NCBI GenBank assembly: GCA_020831895.1
Contig: JAFIFS010000046.1
Coordinates: forward strand, 1 to 64,000
From: Chromatiales bacterium
GTDB taxonomy: Bacteria > Pseudomonadota > Gammaproteobacteria > Steroidobacterales > GCA-2729495
DNA length: 64,000 bases
Reading direction: 5' to 3'
This document shows positions 33,750 through 41,132 of the stretch, piece after piece (the stretch's first letter is position 1; each line of letters opens with the position of its first letter). The position numbers and the translations under genes were made by a program. Below the pieces are notes generated by a model. It was not told where the DNA came from. It saw only the letters and a program-made list of their open reading frames with translations, and ran no database searches.

Positions 33750-34895
33750 ATGAGTGATCACGCCTCGGTAGACCGGCCGCAGACCATCGCTGCGGCCATA
33801 CTGCTGAGCTGCCTTGGCGTACTCGCCGTGATGCTGATGCCGGTGTTGATCGGCGCCCTGGTCGCCGGTGGCCTGGCCGACGCGCAGGCAGGCTACATCG
33901 GCGCCGGAGAGGCGCTGGGCACGGCGCTCGGCTGCGTGCTGGCTGCCTTCTGGATCCACCGGGTCAACTGGCGGCTCGCCGGCGCGTTCGCCGCGCTGGT
34001 CGTGATCAGCGGCAACCTGCTCACCGCCCTGGTGGCTGACTTCTCCCTGCTGCTGGCCCTGCGTTTCCTGACGGGGCTACTCGGCGGTGGCACCGCCTTC
34101 GCCGTTGCCATGACCGTACTTGGCAGCACAACGCAGAAGGACCGCAACTTCGCCTTCGCAATCGCCGCGCAGGTGATGGTGGGTGTGCTCGCCTTCCAGC
34201 TCAACATTCCGAGGGGAATCTGGGGCCTGCCGGGCGTCGTCGTCCCGGTCGCCATTTTCGCGGGCCTGATCCTGCTGACCGTGCCCTGGGTTCCTGCGCG
34301 CCCGGCGCTGGTGGCAGCGGGTACTGAAACCGCCGCGTCCCGGCCGATTCCCGGTCTGGCATGGCTCGCCCTGCTGACCATGCTGATCTGGTGCACTGGC
34401 CTCGGTGCGATCTGGGCTTTCATCCAGCTGATCGGGGAACGCGGCGGGATCGATGCAGTTGCGGTCGGCCAGGCGCTGGGCCTGTCGACGCTGCTGGGTA
34501 CCAGCGGTGCGCTGGCAGCTTCCTGGCTGGCAGGGCGCGTGGGGCGGATGGGACCGGTCACCCTCGCGCTGCTGGTCCAGGTCGCCATGCTGACGATCCT
34601 GCGCGGGGAGATGGTCTGGCTGCAGTTCCTGCTGACGGCCGCCACGTTCCAGATTTTCTGGAACATGATCGGGCCATACATGATGGGTGCCATTGCCAGC
34701 GCCGATCACACGGGGCGCGCCAGCGTGCTGATCCCGGCTGCCCAGATCGGTGGCTTCTTTGTCGGCCCCGTCCTGGCAGGCCTTTTCCTGGTCGAAGGCG
34801 CAGGCTACTGGCCGGCCAACATCGTCGCGATCACCTGCTGCCTGGCGGCGCTGGCGCTGTTCGTGCCGGTAGCGAGACAGCTCGCGGCACGCTGA
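33750..34895 (+). CDS. Major facilitator superfamily transporter
   Basis: A 381-residue inner membrane transporter with about 12 hydrophobic helices (first: AAAILLSCLGVLAVMLMPVLIGALV; last: IVAITCCLAALALFVPVA). The loop 2-3 motif is degenerate (GCVLAAFWIHRVNWRLAG instead of GxxaDrxGrr). A matching charged element appears between helices 8 and 9 (WLAGRVGRMGP). These features point to a drug or small-solute efflux type of MFS but no substrate can be named. It is convergent with the ZIP gene, 17 bases apart. Confidence 0.88.
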   Translation: MSDHASVDRPQTIAAAILLSCLGVLAVMLMPVLIGALVAGGLADAQAGYIGAGEALGTALGCVLAAFWIHRVNWRLAGAFAALVVISGNLLTALVADFSLLLALRFLTGLLGGGTAFAVAMTVLGSTTQKDRNFAFAIAAQVMVGVLAFQLNIPRGIWGLPGVVVPVAIFAGLILLTVPWVPARPALVAAGTETAASRPIPGLAWLALLTMLIWCTGLGAIWAFIQLIGERGGIDAVAVGQALGLSTLLGTSGALAASWLAGRVGRMGPVTLALLVQVAMLTILRGEMVWLQFLLTAATFQIFWNMIGPYMMGAIASADHTGRASVLIPAAQIGGFFVGPVLAGLFLVEGAGYWPANIVAITCCLAALALFVPVARQLAAR

Positions 34896-34912
34896 GACCG
34901 GCAGGGGGCGAC

Positions 34913-35650
34913 TCAGCCAAGCGCGAGCCAGAGAAGCAGCATGCCACCCACGAGGCCCAGCCTGCTCGCCAGGCGCTGCCTGCCCTCGCGGGTCTCCTCC
35001 GCGTCGTGCGCATGGGCACCCGCCCCGTGGAGCACCACGTGCAGTATCGAGCCTGCGACGAAAGCCTGGAACCAGGCCAGGGCAGGTGCGTCGAGCGCAG
35101 CCAGCAGGCCGTCTCCGGCCAGGTAACCCGAGAGGGTCGCGGCCGACAGCAGCAGCAGAACGCCCAGCGCACGCGGCGTTCCGAAAGCCGGCGCAAGCAG
35201 GTACCACAGCGCAAGCCCTTTCGGCAGGTTGTGCAGCACGACGGAGAGCGCCAGGTGCTCACCTGCACCGAGTCCATGACCATGGCTGTGGCCATGGCTG
35301 TGGCTGTGGCTGTGACCAGCCTCACCGCCAAGCAGTATCAGCCCATCTATGACTGCGTGCAGCGCGAGTCCCGTGATCGCCAGTACCAGCACGGCCATGT
35401 GGATCCGGTGCACGGCCGCGGTAAAGAGGCGCTCCACCGCTGTGGGAAACAGCAGGCCGAGGCCGGCCAGCACCCAGGCGGAAGGCCCGGCGATCGCAAT
35501 GGCCTCCGGCAGTATGCTGAAAACGGAGAGCCCAACTATCGTGACCAGCGTCAGCCCGTCGAGAAACGCCATGGGCCCGGCACGATGACGCGCCAGCCGG
35601 AACAGCAGGGGGCCCGCGAGCAGGGCCAGAATCGCAGCTACGAGCAGCAC
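34913..35650 (-). CDS. ZIP-family divalent metal transporter
   Basis: A 245-residue inner membrane protein of the ZIP type, which imports zinc or related divalent metals. Helix IV holds HAVIDGLILLGGEAG with the conserved His and Asp, and helix V has LSVVLHNLPKGLALWYLL, the HNxPxG-type metal signature. Between them is a His-rich cytosolic loop (HSHSHSHGHSHGHG) encoded by a short DNA repeat. Start GTG at 35650 with GGGAG about 6 bases upstream. The 280-base region upstream contains a candidate zinc-regulator site. Confidence 0.85.
   Translation of the reverse strand: MLLVAAILALLAGPLLFRLARHRAGPMAFLDGLTLVTIVGLSVFSILPEAIAIAGPSAWVLAGLGLLFPTAVERLFTAAVHRIHMAVLVLAITGLALHAVIDGLILLGGEAGHSHSHSHGHSHGHGLGAGEHLALSVVLHNLPKGLALWYLLAPAFGTPRALGVLLLLSAATLSGYLAGDGLLAALDAPALAWFQAFVAGSILHVVLHGAGAHAHDAEETREGRQRLASRLGLVGGMLLLWLALG
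35275..35318. repeat. Low-complexity GGCTGT/CCATGG repeat encoding a His-rich loop
   Basis: Near-tandem copies of (C)ATGGCTGTG / GGCTGTG over about 44 bases. On the coding (minus) strand these read CACAGC and CATGGC units and give the alternating His-Ser/His-Gly run of the ZIP transporter. Copy number is likely variable between strains. Confidence 0.6.
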
Positions 35651-35892
35651 GCTATCTCCCGGTGGTCAGTGGTGCCCGGGAACCCTGCCGGACATCGGGT
35701 TCATCTGCCGGCAAGTCCCTGGTCGGATGGCGCTGATGCCCTGGTCGTCAGGGGCTGCACGGCACTCTTCCCACAGACGCTGCTGGCCGGCCGGAGCCGG
35801 GCTGATCGCGTGCCGGAAGGAAGCTCAGGTGCTTCCGGGTTAAGCTTGCCACTGCGCGCAGGCGGCTCCCTGATTCCAGCTGCCCGGCCAAT

Positions 35893-35905
35893 GTAACATT
35901 ATTGC
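35893..35905. promoter_or_regulatory. Candidate Zur-like operator
   Basis: GTAACATTATTGC is an imperfect A/T-centred palindrome with the G(Y)AA..TT(R)C ends seen in proteobacterial zinc-uptake regulator sites. It lies about 245 bases upstream of the ZIP gene and next to the end of the MarR gene. The distance and degeneracy make this tentative. Confidence 0.25.
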
Positions 35906-35930
35906 ACACGGGCCATGCGAAACTGGAGCC

Positions 35931-36455
35931 TCAGGACGGCTGCGGGCCGTCCGGGTCGCTGGCCGCCAGCAGCAGCTTGCGCAGGGAGGCGGCCAGCGCA
36001 CGGCGCTCGTCCAGGCCAATGCTCTCCAGCTGCTCCTCGGCTGCCGCCATCCGCGCAGTCAGCGCCCGCTCGACGAGTTCAAGCCCCGCAGGGCTCAGGA
36101 TGATGGCAACCCCACGGCGATCTTCGGCCCGGGGCAGGCGACTGACCAGCCCCTTGTCGACGAGCCGGTCGATGCGGGTCGTCATCGCCCCGCTGGTCAG
36201 CAGCGCCGCGCGCGCCAGGGCGTGGGCCGGAAGCTGGAACGGCGGCCCCTGCCTGCGCAGGGCCGAGAGCACATCGTACTCCCAGAGCCTGAGGTCCAGC
36301 GGCGCGAGCGCCCGCTCCGTGCCCTGCTGCAGCAGCTTAGCCAGGCGCTGGATACGCACGACAACCCCGATGCCGGACCAGTCACGGTCCGGCTCCAGCT
36401 CGTTCCACTGTCCGAGCAGCTCATCGACGATGTCATCAGCCATGGAGATATCCAC
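35931..36455 (-). CDS. MarR-family transcriptional regulator
   Basis: A winged-helix repressor of about 170 residues. The DNA-binding core is LRLWEYDVLSALRRQG, then LARAALLTSGAMTTRIDRLVDKGLVSRLPRAEDRRGVAI-type wing with the DRR motif, followed by a C-terminal dimer helix (RALTARMAAAEEQLESIG). Start either GTG at 36455 or ATG at 36443; the ATG gives MADDIVDELL, but neither has ideal ribosome-site spacing. About 30 bases upstream lies CTTGACATCAAG, a palindrome of the type bound by MarR proteins, which overlaps a divergent promoter. So it likely represses itself and the small gene at 36568. Confidence 0.9.
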   Translation of the reverse strand: MDISMADDIVDELLGQWNELEPDRDWSGIGVVVRIQRLAKLLQQGTERALAPLDLRLWEYDVLSALRRQGPPFQLPAHALARAALLTSGAMTTRIDRLVDKGLVSRLPRAEDRRGVAIILSPAGLELVERALTARMAAAEEQLESIGLDERRALAASLRKLLLAASDPDGPQPS

Positions 36456-36482
36456 TCTCCCGGTTGGCCGGGAGGAAACTAC

Positions 36483-36511
36483 CTTGACATCAAGCTATTT
36501 TGCCCTATCTT
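36483..36511 (+). promoter_or_regulatory. Sigma-70 promoter with overlapping MarR-type operator
   Basis: TTGACA at 36484-36489 is a perfect -35 hexamer; TATCTT at 36506-36511 after 16 bases is a fair -10. The -35 lies inside the palindrome CTTGACATCAAG (36483-36494), the type of site bound by MarR repressors. The arrangement would let the divergent MarR protein block transcription of the small plus-strand gene at 36568. Confidence 0.6.
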
Positions 36512-36567
36512 CTTGCGCATCCGCCCGGAAAGTGGCGGCAGGTCGAACCTGTTGAGGACCCGGCACG

Positions 36568-36735
36568 ATGGACATGGAAGACGATCTCGGTTTCGAGTCT
36601 ATGGACGACACGCATGGCGAGAGCCAGCCTGGGCAGACGGCGTTCCGGCTCGCTGCGTGGCGTCGTATCGAGGAGGAGCGCGAACTGCGGCAGCTGAAGA
36701 AAGCGCTTGAGGACTTCGACGACTACATAGTCTGA
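36568..36735 (+). CDS. Small acidic protein resembling the PA3496 family
   Basis: A 55-residue cytosolic protein too short for routine calling. It starts acidic (MDMEDDLGFESMDDTHGES) and ends in a helix AWRRIEEERELRQLKKALED followed by FDDYIV. The RRIEexxExRxLxxxLeDFD ending is what PA3496-like small proteins of pseudomonads show; those have been proposed to affect envelope integrity, but the biochemical role is unknown. GAGGA sits about 10 bases before the ATG, and the promoter/operator at 36483-36511 is placed properly upstream. Confidence 0.7.
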   Translation: MDMEDDLGFESMDDTHGESQPGQTAFRLAAWRRIEEERELRQLKKALEDFDDYIV

Positions 36736-36772
36736 GGCGCCGCCCCCAGCTCAAGTGCCCGAGGGTTTCACC

Positions 36773-36967
36773 ATGGGACGCCAACAGAAAACGGACCCGG
36801 ATCTGGAACAGCTGGCGGACCTGGAGGACGGCGGTCTGCCGGGCCAGCACCTGGTGCGTCGGTTCCTGGTGACACACGAACGCAGCGGCAGAGGACTGCC
36901 GCGGCGGCCGCGAGAGGCCACTGGCGGACGTCGGCGGCGCCCAGACCGTCAGCCGGAAGACCTCTGA
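36773..36967 (+). CDS. Small basic hypothetical protein
   Basis: A 64-residue open frame starting MGRQQKTDPDLEQLADLEDG and ending in an Arg/Pro-rich tail. GAGGG lies 7 bases before the ATG at 36773; a GTG at 36755 is also in frame. It lies 37 bases after the PA3496-like gene on the same strand, so it may be its operon partner. I recognise no family; the first half looks like real protein but the Arg-rich tail could equally be high-GC noise. Confidence 0.4.
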   Translation: MGRQQKTDPDLEQLADLEDGGLPGQHLVRRFLVTHERSGRGLPRRPREATGGRRRRPDRQPEDL

Positions 36968-36988
36968 GGCCGGAACAACGCAACGCGC

Positions 36989-37945
36989 TCAGCCCGCCGG
37001 CCCGGCCACGCCCAGCCAGCCGATGTATCCGAAATAGGCCGCCAGCAACAGGCCAGCCTGGAGCCGCCTGATGCTGTGACGCCGCGCCATGAACAGCCAA
37101 AGGCCCAGCGCAAATCCCGCCATCACCAGCCCGTCTGCCGGACCCAGGTCCCCGGCACCCAGCGGGCGCAGCAACGCGGTGATGCCCAGGATCGACAGAA
37201 TGTTGAAGATGTTCGAGCCGACGATGTTTCCAACAGCCATGTCCGCATGGCGCCTGACGGCTGCGATTACCGAAGTCGCGAGCTCAGGCAGGCTGGTTCC
37301 GAGTGCGACCACGGTAAGCCCGATGACCGCTGTGCTGACACCAATCATGGTCGCAACCGATACGGCACCGTCGACGATCAGCCGCGCTCCGAACGCCAGG
37401 CCCAGTGCTCCGGTGGCTACCATCACGAGGCCCCGCCACCGCGATCTGGCAGGCGACTGCGGGAAGTCGCCCGCTGCAGCCTGAACCGCGGCGCGCACGC
37501 GGCGCGCCCTGAACAGCGTCCACGCTGTGTAGCAGACGATGCCGCCGGCCAGGAGTGCGCCTTCGGCGCGCGATATCCGGCCATCCATGAGCAGCCAGAC
37601 CAGCAGCAGGGAACTGCCGAGCATGATGGGCATGTCGATCCGGACCAGCTGCTCATGTATCCGCAAGGCCCCGATCATGCCAGTCACGCCGATGATCAGG
37701 CCGATGTTGCAGATGTTGGAGCCGATGACGTTGGCGATCGCAATGTCATCCTGGCCGGTCAGGGCTGCATTGATGGACACGGCAAGCTCGGGTGCGCTGG
37801 TACCGAAGGATACGACGGTGAGACCGATCACCAGCGGTGTGATGCCGAGCGCCAGCGCGAGGTCGGCAGCCCCACGCACCAGCAGTTCACCGGCAGCATA
37901 GAGCAGCAGCAGGCCGACAGCGAGTTGCAGCAGGGCGATCAGCAC
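36989..37945 (-). CDS. CaCA-family Na+/Ca2+ (cation/proton) exchanger, YrbG-like
   Basis: A 318-residue inner membrane exchanger with two homologous halves. Alpha-repeat 1: VVSFGTSAPELAVSINAALTGQDDIAIANVIGSN-type block near residue 45, with the GTSAPE ion-binding signature. Alpha-repeat 2: VVALGTSLPELATSVIAAVRRHADMAVGNIVGSN near residue 210. About ten helices, normal length. The start GTG at 37945 is chosen because it gives the typical length; the frame is open to an ATG at 38086, but that would overlap the upstream gene and lacks a ribosome site. It is the last gene of the NAGGN-linked minus-strand run. Confidence 0.88.
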   Translation of the reverse strand: MLIALLQLAVGLLLLYAAGELLVRGAADLALALGITPLVIGLTVVSFGTSAPELAVSINAALTGQDDIAIANVIGSNICNIGLIIGVTGMIGALRIHEQLVRIDMPIMLGSSLLLVWLLMDGRISRAEGALLAGGIVCYTAWTLFRARRVRAAVQAAAGDFPQSPARSRWRGLVMVATGALGLAFGARLIVDGAVSVATMIGVSTAVIGLTVVALGTSLPELATSVIAAVRRHADMAVGNIVGSNIFNILSILGITALLRPLGAGDLGPADGLVMAGFALGLWLFMARRHSIRRLQAGLLLAAYFGYIGWLGVAGPAG

Positions 37946-38036
37946 AAGAAGAGTCCAGCCGGGGAGCCCGGCGGCATTCTGGCATATCGTCGGCGAGGGC
38001 AGGCAATGCAGGTCCAGCCTGCTGACGTAGAATGTG

Positions 38037-39626
38037 TCAGCGACGGCTCGCAGGCGCCAGCGACAGGAAGCGGCTGCGGTGCACATCGAGGAGGTTGTCG
38101 GTCCATCCCCGGACCTGGCTGGATACCAGGTTGCGTGAGCTGTGGTGGTAGAGGGGAATCAGAGCGGTGTCGTCAAGCGCACGCTGCTCCGCCGCCCGCA
38201 GCAGGGCTGTCCTGCGCACAAGGTCGGTCTCCAGCGCCGCCTCGCCGGTCAGGCGGTCATACTCCGCATCCTGGTAGGCACCAAAATTGTTGGCTCCTGT
38301 GCCGGATTCGAGCAGCAGGGTGAAGCTTTGCGGATCACTCCAGATGGCAAACCAGCTGGCCAGTGCGAGATCAAAGTCGCCGGACTGCAGGCTGGAATAG
38401 TGAATCGCGGTCTCGCTGCGATCCAGCGACACAGCCACACCGACCTCGCGCCACATCGACTGCAGCGCCACTGCAAGACGCCGGTCATTCTCGGACAGGG
38501 GCAGGCGCAGCTGCAGCCGGTCAGCGGCCAGCCCATCGGCCGCTGCTGCGGCAAGCAACCCGCGTGACTCGGCCAGGCGCTGCTCCCGGGGATGGCGGGC
38601 AAAGTCAGGCTCTGCGGGCTCCCCGTAGTTGCCGGTCCCGGGAGGCACAAGACTCAGGGCGGCCTGCTCACCGCTGCCCAGGATGCGTTGGGCGAGCACC
38701 TCGCGATCTACAGCGAGCGAAAGTGCACGCCGCACGCGCGCGTCCGCCAGGACCGTGCGGCGATGGTTGATCGCAATGAAGCCCAGCCCGAGTTGCGGTG
38801 CCGTACGAACCTCGGAGCCCAGCGACTCGCGGAGGCTCGCGGCCCGGCTGGCGGGAAAATCGAGCACCACGTGCAGCTCGCCGGTGCGAAAACGCCTGAC
38901 GAGACCGTCACGGTCTTCCTGGACATGATAGATGACGCCCCCGAGCGCAACCGAGCCAGCATCCCAGAACATTGGATTGCGCACCAGCTCGACGCGGGCG
39001 TTGGGGATGCGGTCTTCCAGCAGGAAGGGGCCGTTGACCACCATGTGCTGCGGCCGGGTCCAGTCGTCCCCATGCTCTGCGATCACGTGCATGGGCACTG
39101 GCATTGCGGCAAAGTGCATCAGCAGGCCAGGTAAGTAAGCCACAGGATGCTCGAGCCGTATCTCGAGAAGATCATCCCGCGGCGCCGAGATGCCCAGCGG
39201 GCCGTCGCCCCCGGCGGCATGGAATGCTGCCGCACCATCGATGACAAAGAAGAAATCCGCATAGGCGCTCGCGGTGGCTGGATCCAGCATCCGCCGGAAG
39301 GACTGCACAAAATCCCTCGCGGTCACGCGGCGACCGTCGGACCACTGATGCGGGCGAAGCTGGAAAGCCCAGAGCAACCCGTCGTCGGAGACCTCCCATC
39401 CGGAAGCAGCACCCGGCTGCACGCTGCCGTCCGGACCCTCGGTGGTCAGGCCGACGAACATGTCGCCGACGATGCGGTTCTCCCAGATTCCGGTGATACG
39501 GTGAGGATCCAGCGAAGCAGGTTCTCCGGGGCTCCCGACATGCAGCGGCCCCTCCTCCGCCGGGAGCACGCCGGGAAAGCACAGGAGCAGGCACAGGAGC
39601 CAGCCGGCAAGCCGGTCAGGTGGCAT
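38037..39626 (-). CDS. Peptide/oligopeptide ABC transporter substrate-binding protein (SBP_bac_5)
   Basis: A 529-residue exported binding protein. A signal peptide (LAGWLLCLLLCFPGVLPAEE) precedes the mature domain. Family landmarks: PASLDPHRITGIWENRIVGDMFVGL near residue 45, WSDGRRVTARDFVQSFRRMLDP near 100, VNGPFLLEDRIPN near 205, and a C-terminal PLYHHSSRNLVSSQVRGW. It resembles the OppA group that binds peptides. No permease or ATPase genes are nearby. The ATG at 39626 overlaps the peptidase stop by 11 bases, so it is in the NAGGN operon and may bind NAGGN-related peptides or their breakdown products. Confidence 0.88.
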   Translation of the reverse strand: MPPDRLAGWLLCLLLCFPGVLPAEEGPLHVGSPGEPASLDPHRITGIWENRIVGDMFVGLTTEGPDGSVQPGAASGWEVSDDGLLWAFQLRPHQWSDGRRVTARDFVQSFRRMLDPATASAYADFFFVIDGAAAFHAAGGDGPLGISAPRDDLLEIRLEHPVAYLPGLLMHFAAMPVPMHVIAEHGDDWTRPQHMVVNGPFLLEDRIPNARVELVRNPMFWDAGSVALGGVIYHVQEDRDGLVRRFRTGELHVVLDFPASRAASLRESLGSEVRTAPQLGLGFIAINHRRTVLADARVRRALSLAVDREVLAQRILGSGEQAALSLVPPGTGNYGEPAEPDFARHPREQRLAESRGLLAAAAADGLAADRLQLRLPLSENDRRLAVALQSMWREVGVAVSLDRSETAIHYSSLQSGDFDLALASWFAIWSDPQSFTLLLESGTGANNFGAYQDAEYDRLTGEAALETDLVRRTALLRAAEQRALDDTALIPLYHHSSRNLVSSQVRGWTDNLLDVHRSRFLSLAPASRR

Positions 39627-40746
39627 CGTCCGCCTGGCGCTGGGGCTGGCGCGTGAATCCCTTGAGCGGACCCATGGAATCACGGTCACGGAGGATGTTG
39701 ACCTCGCTGCAGCTGTAGTGAGCCACCAGCCTCGCCAGGCTCAGCAGCGCATCCTGGTGGATGCGCTCGTAGCCATGGCTCGCATCGATGCCAAACGTGA
39801 TCAATGCGGTGCGGATGTCGTTGCCTGCCTCGATCGCCGAGGCGCTGTCACAGCGATACCAGCGAAAGACGTCGCGCTGGTACGGTATGCGTTCGTGCTC
39901 GCAGATATCGATCAGCTTCTGCGTGAGGTGGTACTCGAACGGGCCTGTCATGTCCGCCATTGCGATCGTGACGCCGAACTCGCTGCTGTTCTGGCCAGGG
40001 GCCGTGGTCCCGTTGTCGATGGTGACCATGGAGGCGATATCGCCATGCAGGACAGCGGAAGCGCCGGAACCCACCTCCTCGGCTATGGAGAAAAGGAAGT
40101 AGCAGTCCACGGGAAGATCTGCCCCGGCGTCGCGCAAGGCCTTGATTGCGGCAAACATCACCGCGACGCCAGCCTTGTCGTCGAGGTGACGCGAGTTGAT
40201 ATAACCATTGTCAAGGAACTCGGGCTGCGGGTCGATCGCAACGAAGTCACCGATCGCGATACCCTGGGAGGCGAGGTCCTCGGCGTTGCTGACGCGCAGG
40301 TCCACCCGCAATTCCACGTTGTGCCACGACACCGGCTGCTCGTCGATCTCGTTGCCAAACGCATGGCCGGAAGCCTTGAGCGGCAGGATCGTCCCCCGCC
40401 AGCTGTGCCTGCGCGTGAACAAGGTACAGCGCGCACCCTCGGCGAAACGGCTGGACCAGTGACCGATAGGCACCAGCTCGAGCCGCCCGTTGGGCTTAAG
40501 CGCCCGCACCTGCGCTCCCAGGGTGTCCAGGTGGGCGATGAGCGCGCGGGCAGGCTTGTGCGTGCGGCCTTCGAGCACCGCACGGATGGCCCCGCGGCGG
40601 GTCAGCTCATAAGGCACACCAAGGCTGTCTAGTTCCTCGCAGCATGCGCGCACGATCTGGTCCGTATAGCCACTCGGGCTGGGGATCGCGAGCAGCCGGG
40701 CGAGCATCGAGCACAGGTAGCCCATGTCGATCCGCATGGCCGTCAT
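39616..40746 (-). CDS. M42-family peptidase of the NAGGN osmoprotectant system
   Basis: A 376-residue cytosolic metallo-aminopeptidase. Metal ligands are visible: ALIAHLDTLGA (His and Asp near residue 72), NSRHLDDKAGVAV (Asp near 190), FSIAEEVGSGAS (catalytic Glu pair near 218) and the late FGIDASHGYERIH. The sequence fits the subfamily always linked to N-acetylglutaminylglutamine amide synthesis; it may process or degrade the dipeptide osmolyte. The ATG overlaps the stop of the upstream small gene (ATGA). It is the fourth gene of the operon after asnO, ngg and the 119-residue protein. Confidence 0.93.
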   Translation of the reverse strand: MTAMRIDMGYLCSMLARLLAIPSPSGYTDQIVRACCEELDSLGVPYELTRRGAIRAVLEGRTHKPARALIAHLDTLGAQVRALKPNGRLELVPIGHWSSRFAEGARCTLFTRRHSWRGTILPLKASGHAFGNEIDEQPVSWHNVELRVDLRVSNAEDLASQGIAIGDFVAIDPQPEFLDNGYINSRHLDDKAGVAVMFAAIKALRDAGADLPVDCYFLFSIAEEVGSGASAVLHGDIASMVTIDNGTTAPGQNSSEFGVTIAMADMTGPFEYHLTQKLIDICEHERIPYQRDVFRWYRCDSASAIEAGNDIRTALITFGIDASHGYERIHQDALLSLARLVAHYSCSEVNILRDRDSMGPLKGFTRQPQRQADDAT

Positions 40747-41102
40747 TGCATGTCCTGCTGGGTCTCCCGGGCGCGCTCCTTGCGCCGGGCGGGCACCGGA
40801 TCATCGTCGATTTCGCCCGAATGCACATCCAGGTAGACCCGCCGGAAGTAATCCAGCGAGGCACCCAGAGCCGACTCCAGCCGCTGCAGCCTGAACTCGA
40901 GGTGGCGGCCCTGGAGCTGGTCCGGGTTGTTGCCCAGCAGCTCCTCGTAGGTCTGCACACGCTCGGCAAGCGCGCGGCACTGCCAGGCGAACTCGTGCGC
41001 CGTCGAGCCCTCAGGCGGCAGGTTCGGCCGGATGCGGCGGACCAGGGTCTGGCAGCGCTGCAGCAGGGCGTGGCGTGAAAACTCTCCGTTCTCCGTAGTC
41101 AT
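40743..41102 (-). CDS. Small conserved-position protein in the NAGGN operon
   Basis: A 119-residue soluble, mostly helical protein (SRHALLQRCQTLVRRIRPNL, QCRALAERVQTYEELLGN, LEFRLQRLESALGASLDYF) with an acidic-then-basic C-terminus. No catalytic motif is visible. It sits between ngg and the M42 peptidase and overlaps the peptidase start by 4 bases (ATGA), so it is translated with it. Function unknown; its position suggests a helper in osmolyte synthesis. Confidence 0.8.
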   Translation of the reverse strand: MTTENGEFSRHALLQRCQTLVRRIRPNLPPEGSTAHEFAWQCRALAERVQTYEELLGNNPDQLQGRHLEFRLQRLESALGASLDYFRRVYLDVHSGEIDDDPVPARRKERARETQQDMQ

Positions 41103-41132
41103 GAAGTGTCCTCGAAAAATGCTCCAGATAGC

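Noticed and set aside
38037-38086. CaCA exchanger start at ATG 38086
   Set aside because: It would overlap the upstream gene by 50 bases, has an anti-ribosome-site sequence upstream, and adds a Cys/Arg-rich segment absent from the family.
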